From positions 6,599,672 through 6,663,671 of the forward strand of contig OY365808.1 of assembly GCA_959347315.1 (NCBI GenBank): 64,000 bases of DNA, in the 5' to 3' direction. A program made the translations under genes and the position numbers. This document shows positions 48,785 to 60,900 of the stretch, in pieces. The notes beneath the pieces were generated by a model that was not told where the DNA came from, did not search any database, and saw only the letters and a program-made list of their open reading frames with translations. Positions within the stretch are counted from its first letter, which is position 1, and each line of letters starts with the position of its first letter. This stretch comes from Bimastos eiseni. Lineage: Eukaryota > Annelida > Clitellata > Crassiclitellata > Lumbricidae.

Positions 48785-48849
48785 TGACGTCATGCAAAAA
48801 GAAGCAATTACGTCGCCTGCGCGGTGACGTCACGAACCGGCGATGACGT
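48785..48849 (+). promoter_or_regulatory. CRE cluster upstream of the GPCR start
   Basis: Two perfect palindromic CRE octamers TGACGTCA (48785-48792 and 48825-48832) and one half site TGACGT (48844-48849) lie 47-111 nt before the ATG. The octamer is the canonical CREB/ATF site. Other TGACGTCA copies occur in the window as single sites, so the clustering and position are the argument rather than the motif alone. The transcription start is unknown, and these could lie in the 5' UTR. Confidence 0.5.
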
Positions 48850-48895
48850 TTCGAGCGGAGATTCATTTAGCATTTACATAGCACCTGTTGTAGAG

Positions 48896-49202
48896 ATGGC
48901 TTCTGAGGCAACGCACGCGGCCTACGTCTTGTCGAATTGTAGTTCGTCTGCTAACAACACGACTTTCGGGGCTCAGACTGTGGTATTTCTTACTTACTAT
49001 TATGGATTACTAGGACTGCTGACCGTGGTCAATTTGGCGGGCAATGCGGTCGTCATGACGTGTATATTACGTCATCAGGAGTTACGTGTCCCCGAAAACT
49101 ACTGCATCATGAGTCTCGCCTGCTCCGATTTCTGTCTCGGACTCGTCTACCCGGTCTACAATGTTTCGCATATTGAACTGCCTCAAGTCAGCGCCATACT
49201 AG
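48896..49202 (+). CDS. Class A GPCR, exon 1 (N-terminus, TM1, TM2)
   Basis: The ATG at 48896 opens MASEATHAAYVLSN. The short extracellular N-terminus carries three N-glycosylation sequons (N14-C-S, N20-N-T, N21-T-T). TM1 is about 29-55 with the class A signature GN (N50 = position 1.50). TM2 is about 70-90 with LACSD (D78 = 2.50) and P85. The exon ends CTAG|GTCAGT at 49202 in phase 1. A second possible donor (TCA|GTAAGT) 4 nt on is out of phase with exon 2. Frame-open codons before the ATG lack an AUG start. The product is a seven-transmembrane receptor of the plasma membrane that couples to G proteins; the ligand is unknown. Confidence 0.9.
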
Positions 49203-49254
49203 GTCAGTAAGTTAACTCTCTGACATCTTTGGAAATGAAGCATGTCGTAGTTTG

Positions 49255-49600
49255 TATGTATGACGTTAATGTATGGTACTATGTATGCTTGTGTTTGTGC
49301 ATATACGTATGTATGTATGTAGCCTATGTATGTATATATGTATGTATCTATGTATGTATGTATGTGTGTGTATGAATGTGGGTATGTAGGTATTATGTAT
49401 CAGGAAATGTATGTATGCATTTATGTATCTATGCATATAGGCCTATTTAAGTCTGTTTGCTTGTCTGTGTGTGTATGCGCGTGTATGTATGCTTGCATGA
49501 TGGATGTATCTTTGCATCCGCATAATATTATATGACGCAATTATGTATGTGCGTGTATGTTTCATGCAAAAACGCATAATTTATATACAGAAATATGTAT
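49255..49600. repeat. (TGTA)n-rich low-complexity region
   Basis: Degenerate ATGTATGTATG runs with interruptions, just inside GPCR intron 1. They produce Tyr/Val/Met-rich frames without biological meaning. Confidence 0.85.
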
Positions 49601-50178
49601 GTTCACACACACATATATATATATGTGTGAATAGTTAACTTAGGGCCCTTAGTCAATTACTTATGTGTATATCAATACAATATTATGTTATATATTCATA
49701 TGTGAATAAACTATTACATGTTACTCCCCTTGAATGTTTGTAATCTTGCCGTGTAAGAACAATTGACCAGTCATTGGGACATATTTAATTTATCCGCCCA
49801 CGAAATAATTTCCTGGGTTTCTGCAGAACAACTGAGTCAGAAACCTTTATGAGATTTTAATGACCTAATGACTTATGACTTCTTCGAAATCGTTGCGATA
49901 AGAAGCTTTCGTATGATTCTTCGTTCTTCTCTCACTTCTCTTCTCTTCGGCTCCGTATTTTATTTTAGTCCGCATTACAGAATCATGGATAAGATTTGTT
50001 TTTGTAAGATGCCTTTCTAACATTTTTGATAAGATTAGTTTTATATAGAAACACACACACACACATCTGTCGTACACTCTCGGTGGGAAGATGAAATGGC
50101 GAGGGAGAGGACTGCAGGCAGCCCGTCCTCATATGCCGAGGCTAAGAAAATGAAGTCGCTAACACTTCGTACACACGA

Positions 50179-50370
50179 CTGCCTGATAGCCAGCTGAATG
50201 AACTGCTTGAGAGCCAGCTGAAGGGACTGCTTGAGAGCCAGCTGAAGGGACTGCTTGAGAGCCAGCTGAAGGGACTGCTTGAGAGCCAGCTGAATGAACT
50301 GCTTGAGAGCCAGCTGAAGGGACTGCTTGAGAGCCAGCTGAAGGGACTGCTTGAGAGCCAGCTGAAGGGA
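50179..50370. repeat. 24-bp tandem array, 8 copies, with 4-copy higher-order pattern
   Basis: The unit is CTGCTTGAGAGCCAGCTGAA plus either TGAA or GGGA. Copies 1 and 5 end TGAA, copies 2-4 and 6-8 end GGGA. So a 96-bp four-copy block appears twice, with copy 1 slightly diverged (CTGCCTGATAGC). The period is a multiple of three, so all frames stay open on the minus strand (SLQLALKQ repeats), but nothing suggests translation. Confidence 0.95.
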
Positions 50371-50721
50371 CTGCCTCCTTCGTACATGTGTGCACGTAAT
50401 TGGAATCTTCTGTTCGATTGACATCTACAAACTAATTATCTCGTTTTGAGAGCAAAATATATTACATAACTAAATACAAAATAAACATATCTGAATGTGA
50501 TCTGAATAGGTCACACTATTGACACACTATTCTTCAGATTATATGGCATACCCCCTTCGAGCCCTTGAGTTTCCTCTTAAGTCCAGGAGACCAGTTACCA
50601 ATGGTGACGATTGCACGCCTCCACTTGTTTGACCATCCGGTTGCTATCCATCATCGTCTCCATGGTAACTGTCCCGTTTCTAGGGTAATTGATTCGTAGC
50701 TCCCGTTCCTGTGTGTGGGCG

Positions 50722-50862
50722 CACTTGTGTGCGTGTGTGTGTGTGTGTAGATGTGTGTGTTTATTGGTGGGCATGTGTGTGTGTGCATTCATGTGTATGT
50801 GTGTCTGTATGTGTCTGTATATGTGTGTGTGTGTGTGTGCGTATGTGTGTGTTTGTAAGTTT
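50722..50862. repeat. (TG)n microsatellite region
   Basis: GTGTGTGTG runs interrupted by GCATG and TCTGTATG units. Source of the Cys/Val-rich frames there. Confidence 0.95.
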
Positions 50863-50999
50863 GGTGGGTGCGCTTCAGTTGTCATTAGACGACCCTGTAT
50901 ATCAACTGCTTCTGTTCTCTCTCGCGCAGAAAGCGTCATCTGAGTGTCCATTACGAATAGTATCTTAGAAGGTTAAAGCGATAATGCGTGTATGCAGCT

Positions 51000-53590
51000 T
51001 GCCTTTGAACGTTTTCCCTAAGAGGATCCACTCTCTCCGATCCTTCAGTGACTGTCATCTGAGTATAGCGGATATCAATGCCTGTCATAAGACGTACAAA
51101 GGCGAAGCGAAAGGCGAAAGCCTGTCATAAGACGTACAAATGTCGTCTATCATTATAACTTCGTGGGGATAAGCAAACCGCAATCTTCATTTGCAATATG
51201 GAAGCTTTTTATAAATCTGGTTTTCCAGGTTTTCCGCTGATGTGCAGATATAACTACGGCAATAAAAAGATTCTGAAGAGTATTGCTTTAAGTTAAGTCT
51301 TTTCACAACCCACCATCCATTTGGATTCTTTTACGGACCAATATGGGATGGATAGTTGAGTGGGCTTAGGGTTAAGGAAGTATGGGTGTCTGTTCAGCCA
51401 CGCACGTCTTAGGCTTAACTAGTCACTGGGTTTCGGTCGATCCAACGACCAATTAAATTAAATCTAATTGTCGGTTATTCTATGGCTGTGGAATTTTCTG
51501 GTCCGGATTAAAAAAAGAGCAATCGTTAAAGTTATTTCCATGACTTCTGGCTTTCACACCTTTGTTCACTATCAACTATTCCAGTTTTGACTTGTTTAGT
51601 TTCCTTGAAGTTCAGAAAGAGTCTATACCCTTCTGAAAATCCTACGAAATTGCAAACTTTTGCTAACATAAACCGCAGCTAAATGCAATTATGTTCGTAT
51701 AATCCTTGAATATGGTTTAATTAATCTTTTTTATGCTGTACTGTTTTTAAGCTAAGACATTTCATTGTTATTGGTGACTGCATCTGAGTGTGAATAAAGC
51801 AATTCAATGTGTCGTTTTTACTATTTATGAGCATCGGTGGGCCTTAAACAAATTAGGCTTAGGCAGCCATTTTCGATAAAGGTGTAACTAACATCGCTCC
51901 CCTGTAGACTATTCTTTCTCCCCTCTGCCAATTATGCAATTAAATCCATGATTTAGAATTCAATGTAAAAAGCGATATGCAACTAAGCTATGTAAGATGC
52001 TATATGTAAATTTTAGTATGTAACTTGCGATATTTAATATTCAATACGAAACGTATGTGTATAATTAGGAAACTATGCATATGTTTATGTAGGCAACTGC
52101 GCATGCATGCATGTATATACATGTGTTCATATATGTAGGCTACGTATATGAACACATGTATATAAATGTATATATATATATTATTTACTGATGAGTATGT
52201 CGTCGACCATGTTCATTTGAAGTGAGTTGATCAGGCGATATCCTTAATTCAGCGTCGAATACACCTGACTTGATTAATACCCTAAAGACACTAAATCGAC
52301 GACTTCTTAGAAGTCAGCCGGTCGAAGAATACTTCTTTCTCTGATTAAATTTTCTCAGATGTCGTCTCCAGACCTATGCATGTCCAATGTTCATAGTCCC
52401 TAGAAACCTCGTTGCTCCCTTTAATAGGCCAGAGTTTTCACTTAAAATCTACATTCCCGTTTTAGCTTTGTCTCAAATAAATTCCAATTGAATGCGCCGT
52501 ATAACGTCCATTTTATACTGTTCATGGCCCGTTTCATTATATACTGTAGACCCAGATAAGACAGCAGCATATTGAAAAAAACGCGAACACCAGGAAATAT
52601 TATTAGGTATTCATTCCTCGCTATTCTGGCGTGAAATTGGACCGAACACTTCCTCTGTCAACGTGCATTAATGCATACATGCAAGCATACATCCAAGCAT
52701 ACATGCAAGCATACATATGCACATGCGTACGTAGAGACAGACAGTCAGAGAGACCAACATTTGCGGGAGGCGACGTTATGAAAATTGGCAACGAAATGTG
52801 AGATGTGATTGGTGCCAGACAGACGCATGAATGGAAGCAAATGAAAGAGAAGGAATTGCAGGAAATGAAGGAATTGGGAACAAAGAGATGGTACGAGAGG
52901 GCAGAGAGAATTTATTTAACAGACAAAAGACATGATCGGTTTAAGACGGGAGTGGTTTGATACGTAGGTTTTTAGTTCAAGCCTCAATTGCCTATCCATT
53001 GTTTATATCTAATGTCGCATTTCGCTTTGTGCTGGAAACATTTTCAAACGACTGCATTAAAATGCACTTCTTCATCAACATAGTTACATATGCAGCGATT
53101 CTAGAAAGTACTATTAGACGTAATATTAGGCCTAAGTGTATCGATAAATGTATGCATATGTACATGCAGACCCGCAGAACTACATTCATGCACGCATGCA
53201 CACATGCGCATATACTTACATACTTGTGTACTTGTGCAATGTTCCTGTAAACATTACATACATGTAGGCATACACATGTACGGACATACATACATGTATA
53301 AGTTGACTATTGCGTGCTTGCCAAATGAGAGCTAATTAAACGTGTGCGCCATAGTTCGGCGAACGAGAGAGACAGACGGACTGACAGACAGACAGACAGA
53401 GACAGACAGAGACAGACATGGCTTGACCAATGAGCCATGTCAGCTGGGTTCATGTACACAATGAGCTATGTTATCGACATCTTATAATTAAAGTGGTAAC
53501 GTTTGAATGACTCTCGCTAACCAATCTACTCAGGAATAACAACAGGTCGACGAGACTTGGCTGCTGAGGAGACGGAAGAGAAGGACGAGG
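51000..53590. other. Intron sequence, no gene recognised
   Basis: Contains a short direct repeat CTGTCATAAGACGTACAAA (51083 and 51122), a 12-bp CATACATGCAAG array at about 52675-52710, an inverted repeat around 52120-52165 (TACATGTGTTCATATA / TATATGAACACATGTA), and (GACA)n at about 53380-53418. Confidence 0.5.
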
Positions 53591-53598
53591 AGGAAGAG

Positions 53599-53776
53599 TA
53601 TAAGTCGACTTATTAGTTGAAGAGAAGGACGAGGTGGAAGACAAGGAGAACGAAGAAGACGAGGAGGAGGAGGAGGACGAGAAGACGAAGAGGAGGACGA
53701 GAAGACGAGGAGGAGGACAAGGACCATGACGATGATGATGGCGACGACGACGACGACGACGACGACGATGATGATG
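53599..53776. repeat. (GGA)n/(GAC)n/(GAT)n purine-rich microsatellite
   Basis: GAGGAGGAGGAGGACGAG passing into GACGACGACGAC and GATGATGATG. Reads as Arg/Asp-rich or Ser-rich frames depending on strand. Confidence 0.95.
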
Positions 53777-53825
53777 AGGAAGTTCATGGTCATGACGTAT
53801 TTGTCTTATAGGTCTATAAAGCTAA

Positions 53826-53942
53826 CATCATCGCCGCCATCATTATCATTTTCATCATTTTTATCATCGTGATCATCATCATCATAATAGCAGCAATAAT
53901 AATAGCCGTCGTCATCATCATCATCATCATCATCATCATCAC
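53826..53942. repeat. (ATC)n microsatellite, complementary to the preceding GAT tract
   Basis: ATCATCATC repeats with interruptions, lying 50 nt after the GAT/GAC tract on the same strand, so the two can pair as an imperfect long hairpin. Confidence 0.9.
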
Positions 53943-54504
53943 AAAGGCATTGATAGACGTCTAATAAGTTCCGATGCATCGTTCGTTGTCAGTCGAAGTA
54001 TATAATGCTCACTCAATTTATGAGGATCGAAAAATCCGCTGAAAGGGTTTATAACAGAGGATGATTAATTAAGTCTATTTGCATCAATCTTATTCAATTC
54101 TTTATTTCAGGGCAAGTTTGTTCGCTGTGGATAGATATTAATCATTTTGTCATTTATCTCTTCCATAAGTCTGTGTGTGGATAGGTGAGCAGAGGGGTGC
54201 GATTGGCGAGTATGCCCAGTCTGGGTTCCTTCATTAAAAACCAAGGTAAAGTACAGTTCATTTCTTTATAGCAATTGATATGCAAACAATTTCCTCGCCA
54301 AAATAACTGGGAACAGACGCAAGGCTTCTTCCGTTCAAGAGACGCTATACATGTAACCCGAAGACCTAATGCACATGTGCACTCGTCGTCGTAATGGTAG
54401 TCGTCATCTCCGCACTTCTAAAGCAGGCGCTGGGTACCAGCTTATTCACGAGCGCTGTGTAGAGTCAGATAAAGTAGTTAGCTACAATTTAATAGAAAGA
54501 TGGG

Positions 54505-54765
54505 TGAATGGACGGACTGATGGATAGATTGATAGATGGATGGATGGATGGATGGGTGGGTGGATAGATTGATAGATGGATGGATGGATGGATGGTCAAT
54601 GGATGGATGGATGGGTGGGTGGGTCGGGTGGGTGGGTGTGTGGATAGATTGATAGATGGATGGATGGATGGATGGATGGATGGATGGATGGATGGATGGA
54701 TGGATGGTCAATGGATGGATGGATGGGTTTTTCGTGTGGGTGGGTGGATGGATTGATAATGAGGT
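54505..54765. repeat. (GATG)n tetranucleotide microsatellite
   Basis: GGATGGATGGATG with GATAGATT and GGTGGGTG interruptions, organised in about three blocks each containing GATAGATTGATAGATGGATG. Confidence 0.95.
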
Positions 54766-55024
54766 CTTGATGGATAAGGATAGATACAGATAGTCATATT
54801 ATAGTTATAGATATCTATAATACACCACCATATTGCGATTGCATTAACGATATACTGAATGTTTTACTGCATCAACTATGTCCTTCGACGATTCCTTCTG
54901 CTTCTTCCTCTGCAGTGTCCTAATTAGAAGAGCACCTACCTCGTGATTCACTGACGACAGTAACGACATCTGACGGCTGCTGGTCGTTGCGCATTACTTT
55001 TTGGCATGCTGTGTAATTTAGCAC

Positions 55025-55195
55025 TTGCATCAGCATTCAGCTGAAAAGGAAGCATCAGGGTTGATAATAAAATCTCCCGACGACAAATCAACGAGTCAAA
55101 AGGAAGGAGACGCACTATACCCGCTAGATTCAGGACACGGGTTTTTGTACCACGTTGTTTACTGGGGACTGATTGTCAGTCCCATGGTCGCACTC
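55025..55195 (+). CDS. Possible stray coding exon (very weak)
   Basis: An open plus frame reads SAEKEASGLIIKSPDDKS followed by GDALYPLDSGHGFLYHVV and a hydrophobic YWGLIVSPMVALCL. This looks more protein-like than neighbouring DNA, with a polar loop followed by a membrane segment. A weak acceptor (TGTAATTTAG) lies before it. After it the frame runs into a TCTG microsatellite, and no convincing donor was found. It resembles the edge of a multipass transporter but I cannot name a family. It may be a pseudo-exon or chance. Confidence 0.12.
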
Positions 55196-55197
55196 TG

Positions 55198-55294
55198 TCT
55201 TCCCCCTCTCTGTCTGTCTGTCTCTGTCTGTCTGTCTATATGTCTCTCTCTCTCTTTCTGTCTTACTCTCTCTCTCTCTCTCTGTCTCTCTCTC
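55198..55294. repeat. (TCTG)n/(TC)n microsatellite
   Basis: TCTGTCTGTCTG and CTCTCTCTCT runs. Gives Leu/Ser-rich and Arg/Glu-rich frames. Confidence 0.95.
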
Positions 55295-55814
55295 CATGTC
55301 ACTTTCTCTATCCCTCTTAACATATTGCCAATTTTTTCTCTGCATACTGATTAGTGCAATGATTGACTAACTTACTGACTGACTGATTGATTTATCAATT
55401 GATTGATTGTTTGATTGATTTATTGATTTATACTCTGTGCACATTGGTCGCCAGCGGCTTACAGATTACTGTAGAAGGGTTAGATTTAAAACAAAGTAAT
55501 ATGTTACGTTCGGCAAAAACGGTGGAGGTAAATGAATCTTTTGCCTTATCTTCTGAACCCTGACCTGATTTATAACCTCATTAATTTTTGTCTCGTGTCA
55601 TTCGGCCTGATTACGACAGCTTGAACGACTTGCTCTCTGTCAAAAAGTTTTTTGCCACTCCTCAAATACGACATGGTGCAGTATATATTAACTAGATGTG
55701 ACAGTATCGGCATTAGTACCAGCATTACTTTCAACATGTAGCAGACATTGCTGTTGCTCGGAAGCTGGTGCGACACGGGATGTTCCCCTCTGAACCAAAT
55801 TAACATCCTTTGAT

Positions 55815-56090
55815 GAACTCTGCGATTATCTGCGAACGAGCCACCGATGTCTTCCTTATCAACTCCATTCTCTCTAATCCTGATCGCATTTTAAGGAATC
55901 TTCTTTCTCCTATTAGGACTGTGGAGCACCAGTTGCGTCCACGTGCTCAAAGCTGGTCTGTTCCCGGGCTGATGATTTCATTATTAGATTGTTATATCAG
56001 CGCCTTAAACCTCATTTACTTTTTATATTGCCCGGCCATCAGTTGCTATCCTGCATTTTATAAATTTCCATGCTTTCGACAGATTATGTA
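55815..56090 (+). pseudogene. LINE 3' coding tail, degenerate
   Basis: The frame RNLLSPIRTVEHQLRPRAQS, then (after a frameshift) DDFIIRLLYQRL, follows the pattern L-x-x-L-L-P-P-x-R...Y-x-L-R-x-R-x-H...(N/D)-F-I-x-R-x-L-Y found after the RT domain of L2/jockey-like LINEs. No RT remains upstream. It lies in the GPCR intron on the same strand. Confidence 0.5.
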
Positions 56091-57840
56091 TATAGATGTT
56101 TGGCTCGAACTTGTTACTTTGTACTTGTCTTGCGCTTACAGACGTCTGATTAAAGAATATACTTACTCACTTGTATCACCATTGTTTACATTATACAATA
56201 TTTGCAGCATTATATTACATGTGACGTTGCCAAATTTAACAATGTCATGTAACAATTGTAACATTAATCAGATGTGACTGCAGCAATGCAGCGTCATTAC
56301 AATGTATATGTAACATTACCATGTGCATCATCATTATAATTACATAACATAAATAAATTAATTAGTATCATTGATTAGTTCTATTCTTATATTCTTATAC
56401 TATCAATTAATTCTATTCTCCTTGATACATGGTAGCTGATTGGTTGAGGCGCTCGCCTTGTAATGCGGGGGAATTAAGACTAGTGGCGCATAATAAATTA
56501 GAAATCATTAATAATACTAACTAATTGATAACTTATAGCTTTGCAGTATATTTCAGTTACCCTTGCTTTTACTTCGGTGTGTGCACAGGCCTCTTATATA
56601 CAAATGATAAAGTTCAAAATTTATGAGTGTCAATTAATTCAATTCTGATTGACTGATGCTACTATGCTGTCACCGTTCAATCGTCTTCGATATCCAGTGA
56701 TTTCCCCGTTGTACATAACCACCGATACTCCTTGGGACAGCCCTCCAGAGGATTTCCCTGGACTTTCTTCCCTCATTTATAGTTATCGATACGTATGCAG
56801 TCTACCCATGTTCACGACAGCTGTTATTTATCCAGCTTCTATTTCAGCAGAGAATGCATCTCGTCAATCCAACTTGAATTGAAGCATTTAACCAAAGAAT
56901 CATTTTCATCAATTCTAGTCCACGAATAGTCAAAGAGTCAGGAGAGATGCTTCTGATCTATCAAAAAACGTTACCCGAACCAAATAGTTTTATGGTCGAA
57001 AGTAAAGAACTGAATGAATCGATGATAGGATTAGTCAGAGTGCAATTGAAGCGGGCGTTGCAGGGTTCAGCTCTTTATCTTGTCGAAGCGAATCCTATGG
57101 ACATCGAGTTGTTTTGGTTGCATCGTGTTGCAAGTGTCAGGGACGTTAATGAGTGATGGTGGCAAACCCCCCGGTCCCAAGTGTCAAGAAAGCAAGATAT
57201 TCCCCCGAGACTCAAAAAGTATCTTCCTACCTGAAATTTGCATCCGGACCCTCCCTATCTGGACGCCCCTGTATTAAAACATTGCAATTGGCCTGAGCAT
57301 TGCCCATTGATTACGATTTCAGACGACGGTTTCATCAGTGGCGAAGACCACACAGTGAAACTCTTGGGGATCCGTAGAGTAATTGAAGAAACATTGATGT
57401 GTGCAGAACAGAGAAAGTGAGTTAGATTTCCACTACCCCCACATCTGGTAGACTAATCCCTCTTTCGCTTTGTGGCGACGTTTGGTAGATGTAAGCTTAC
57501 AATGTGATGGACACCTTGCCGATACAGTATAATTCGACCTCTGTATCAAGTTGTCATCATCCGTTTACACTGTACTTGCAATCACACTGAAATTAAAAAA
57601 GGCTATTATATATTATATATTAAATATTATCTATTATATACTATATATTATGTATTATATAATTTTTGACCAGTTTTGATAATGCAAGACACTATAAAAT
57701 TGTGGTCATTTTTCAGGCACCTGATGTTGTAGCAAAGTGTAAAGTTTAAAGAGTCAGTTTGTCCAATTTCTGTATGACAATTTGTGGCAGAGACTTCAAT
57801 TAATTTCGTGGATGATGCAAATTCCGTAAAATATAAGGAA
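56091..57840. other. Intron sequence with unexplained open frames
   Basis: Plus frames 56649-56882, 56947-57156 and 57238-57420 succeed each other at 60-80 nt gaps with fairly balanced codon use, but I recognise no domain and see no clear splice sites between them. A TA-rich run (ATTATATATTA) lies at about 57604-57662. Confidence 0.25.
56437..56482 (+). mobile_element. tRNA-like SINE head fragment
   Basis: TAGCTGATTGG, then GGCGCTCGCCTTGTAATGCG, matches the A-box and anticodon-arm part of tRNA-derived SINEs. The B box is absent, so it is truncated. Confidence 0.45.
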
Positions 57841-57852
57841 ATTTGCAACCTT

Positions 57853-57917
57853 TGCAGAGGGCCCTTTGGCCACGCTGCTATCTTTAATATAGCAACATAG
57901 CCGAAGGGCCCTCTGCA
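57853..57917 (+). repeat. 65-nt GC-rich hairpin
   Basis: TGCAGAGGGCCCTT (57853-57866) pairs perfectly with AAGGGCCCTCTGCA (57904-57917). Inside, TGCTAT pairs with ATAGCA around a short AT loop, with an internal mismatch region. Size and shape are compatible with a small hairpin RNA or a solo MITE, and neither is proven. Confidence 0.8.
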
Positions 57918-60900
57918 GAGGCCGCTGCTTGGTGGAAGTCATGTTGACTTATTGTGTATAGAGTTTTGAAATGAACAGTTCTGAGGCCAGACCACTGGAC
58001 TACAAAATAAAAATAACTTGGGCCTACAAAACACAGTTCCAAGTAATTTCTTTAGAGCATTGCCTAAAAAACTTTGTGACATGCAATTTGTGCTATAATA
58101 TTTGCACACCCGTAGCCTATTTAAACATCATAGACATGTGATCACTTATTATGTATGTTTGTTGTATAAAATCATTTAAAGAAGAAACTAGGATAGTTCG
58201 TCGGTTGTCAGTTGTTTGATGTGCATTACTTCAACGACTTTGGATTTCATCATTTAGATCTGTGATTGCGGTACTTTCGTAATCTGTAAAATTTAACTTT
58301 TGACTACAAGCTATTTTTGAACAACCAAAACACTATATATATATATGTATATATATGACAAAGACGAGAGCATGTACTCGAAGAGACGATTTTACTTATC
58401 GTCTCTTCCAAAGGTATATGGTGGCGTGCGGTGATACGTTGATGTGGGTAGCTGGCGTTTCTCTTCGATGGGTGTAAGTTCGTTTAGCCACGGAATCAGC
58501 GAAGACTTTTTGATGTTACGATATATTAAAAATGCAAACATATATTCACAGCAAACTGGTTTATGTAATATTAAATGTCCCGATCCGCCCTCAGTCAAAC
58601 AACTCCGACATCAGGTCGTGCGTTAAGAGATGCTCAGCAAATCTCGTCTGTAGCACTCCGCACTCTCCTTGCCTATTGACTCCTTCTTGGGCGAATCCTT
58701 AACTCTAGCCCGCGTCCCATATTTATAACCTTCCTCTCTTCCCTGTTGGATGTCTGCCTAATCTCTTCACCTGTCGCCGCTGCCTCTCTTCCTTCCATCG
58801 TCCGTCTGGACCGTCCACTTTCCGAGTTATCTGTCCTATCTCTCGTCACTCCCTCGCTTCCGTCGCCGTGCCCTTGCCCATAATCTCCCACAATGTAGCT
58901 TTCTACGTCTCCTTCCTGTCTCTCTATTTATCCCTCTATCTCTTGCTGTCAGATGCGCGAATCTGGTAATGCGCTGGGAGTTGTATTAATTAAGCCAATT
59001 ACAGAAGCGATTAGCAGCGGCTACTGGTCTGTCACGTACATGTAAAGTTTATTAAGTACATAGTCGATCTGAATATTCTGTAGTTCAGCTTGATTCAAAT
59101 GTTCGCATGAACAAATAATAGTTACAATCACATTTAAACAAAATAATACATTGTTATAACACATGGTAATCATATAGCCTCCGTCGATTGCACAACTCGT
59201 AGTGTTCCTTATTACACTACAAGAGCAGGATCTGCAACACACGTTTGTCAGTTACTGCGATATTGTAGAAACATGATTTGTCAATATTGTACTTAAGTGA
59301 GGTCAAAACGTATGGCCACTTAGTTCCCAGATTTACGTGTATACGGTTTAACAGTGCCGGAAAGGTCAATGCTGGAATGAGAACGCAGAAAAGACCACAG
59401 GCCTTGGCTCGAGCAACACGTGATTCTCTCAGACAGATGACCTACTGACCTGGCCTGGATAAGAATGGACTCGATTATATCAGACGATCAGCTGTAACTC
59501 GAATTAACTTAGATCGTCGTAAAAGCTTTAGGAAATGCGTTAAGCCAGCATTAAAAGAGGTCATGACGATATTATTTGATATGGCGCCAATGTGGGGCTA
59601 GGGCCTTTGATAGTGAATAGGTTGGTTCCAGCGACTTAACTTTTGTGGTCGTTGTAGAAATATTGAGATTACGGTAGCTGATGATGATGAACTTCTGAGG
59701 TTTTTATTTAAAATCACTTTGCGTAACATTATCACTGGCAAATACTTTCTTTATTTGAAGCAGTGCTCCAACATACACTTACTAGTTCAGTGACAAGATA
59801 CAAAGACGGCATTCTTTCGGTTTTCTAAATCATGCGAGTGTTGCACAATCGTTAGGGTACTTAAGGACGGTACATTGGCATACGAGTGACCAAGAGGGGC
59901 GCTATATGACTTTCAAAATGAATTAATAGATGTATGTAATTGTATGCGTCGAATCACGATTGAACGTGGGCTGTAGGTGAACGAATATTGATTGAATCAT
60001 CATTGTGAAAGAACCGAACTCCGAGCATTCGTAGCAGTTTCAATACAATGTGATCATATGCGACGAAATATGGTCGACATCTCTGCTATACGTATTTTGT
60101 GCCTATCATAAGAACCTATGTCGACAGCAGATCACGTGTAGTCTTGTATCTAACATCAGTTCTTCTCGACTTAAACGCCACGAACCGCCTTATAATGGCT
60201 AGAGACTCAACCCTTCTCTTGATCTGGATCTCTGGAAACTGGCTTAGCCCCTTCGTTTGACTAATCTTTTGAAAACCCCTCTGACTCGACGCAGCGCTAG
60301 TAAATAATCTGTCCACTAGATTAGGCTTTCGAGAGGTACTTCAGATGCTTGGAGTTTACGACTACGATCAGCAGCCCATCGGATCACGACAGACGATTAA
60401 CCATAAATTACACTTAGAAGTACTCGCTGTTTACACTCATACAGTTTCAAGTTTCTTTACAACTCAGAATTCGTTGCTCATAATCTATGTAATTTTGGCT
60501 GTGATTGAAGATGAGGTGTTTTCCTCATCAAGGCTATCTAAGAGACGAACCTTGCAGGTCGATCGCTTTTCTGGTTACAGATATACCTGCTGTGTGCATC
60601 TGCCTTTCTCTGCCTCAGCGTATGTCCTTCAGTCTGTTTCTGTTGCGGATTTTTGCCTCTGTTTTCGTTTACGCCCGAGTAGGCCCTACAGGCATTTGCA
60701 AATTGAAACGTAAAAATATAGTAAGAGAAACCGAAGAACAGACAAAGAGGTATGCTATCGGATACATAAAAAGAGAGACTAAACAGACAGAGACATAGAC
60801 TGAGACTGAGACACAGACAGAGACAGGGACAGATACAGAAAGACAGAGGATTGCAAGCCAACCAACTGATTGGATAAGCGTATATCAATATATCTGTATT

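Noticed and set aside
48824..48895. N-terminal extension of the GPCR upstream of 48896
   Set aside because: The frame is open but has no AUG. It overlaps the CRE cluster and is more likely promoter or 5' UTR.
53530..53793. Ser/Val/Leu-rich minus-strand protein
   Set aside because: Produced by the GGA/GAC/GAT microsatellite.
54478..54711. Pro/His/Ser-repeat minus-strand protein
   Set aside because: Produced by the (GATG)n microsatellite.
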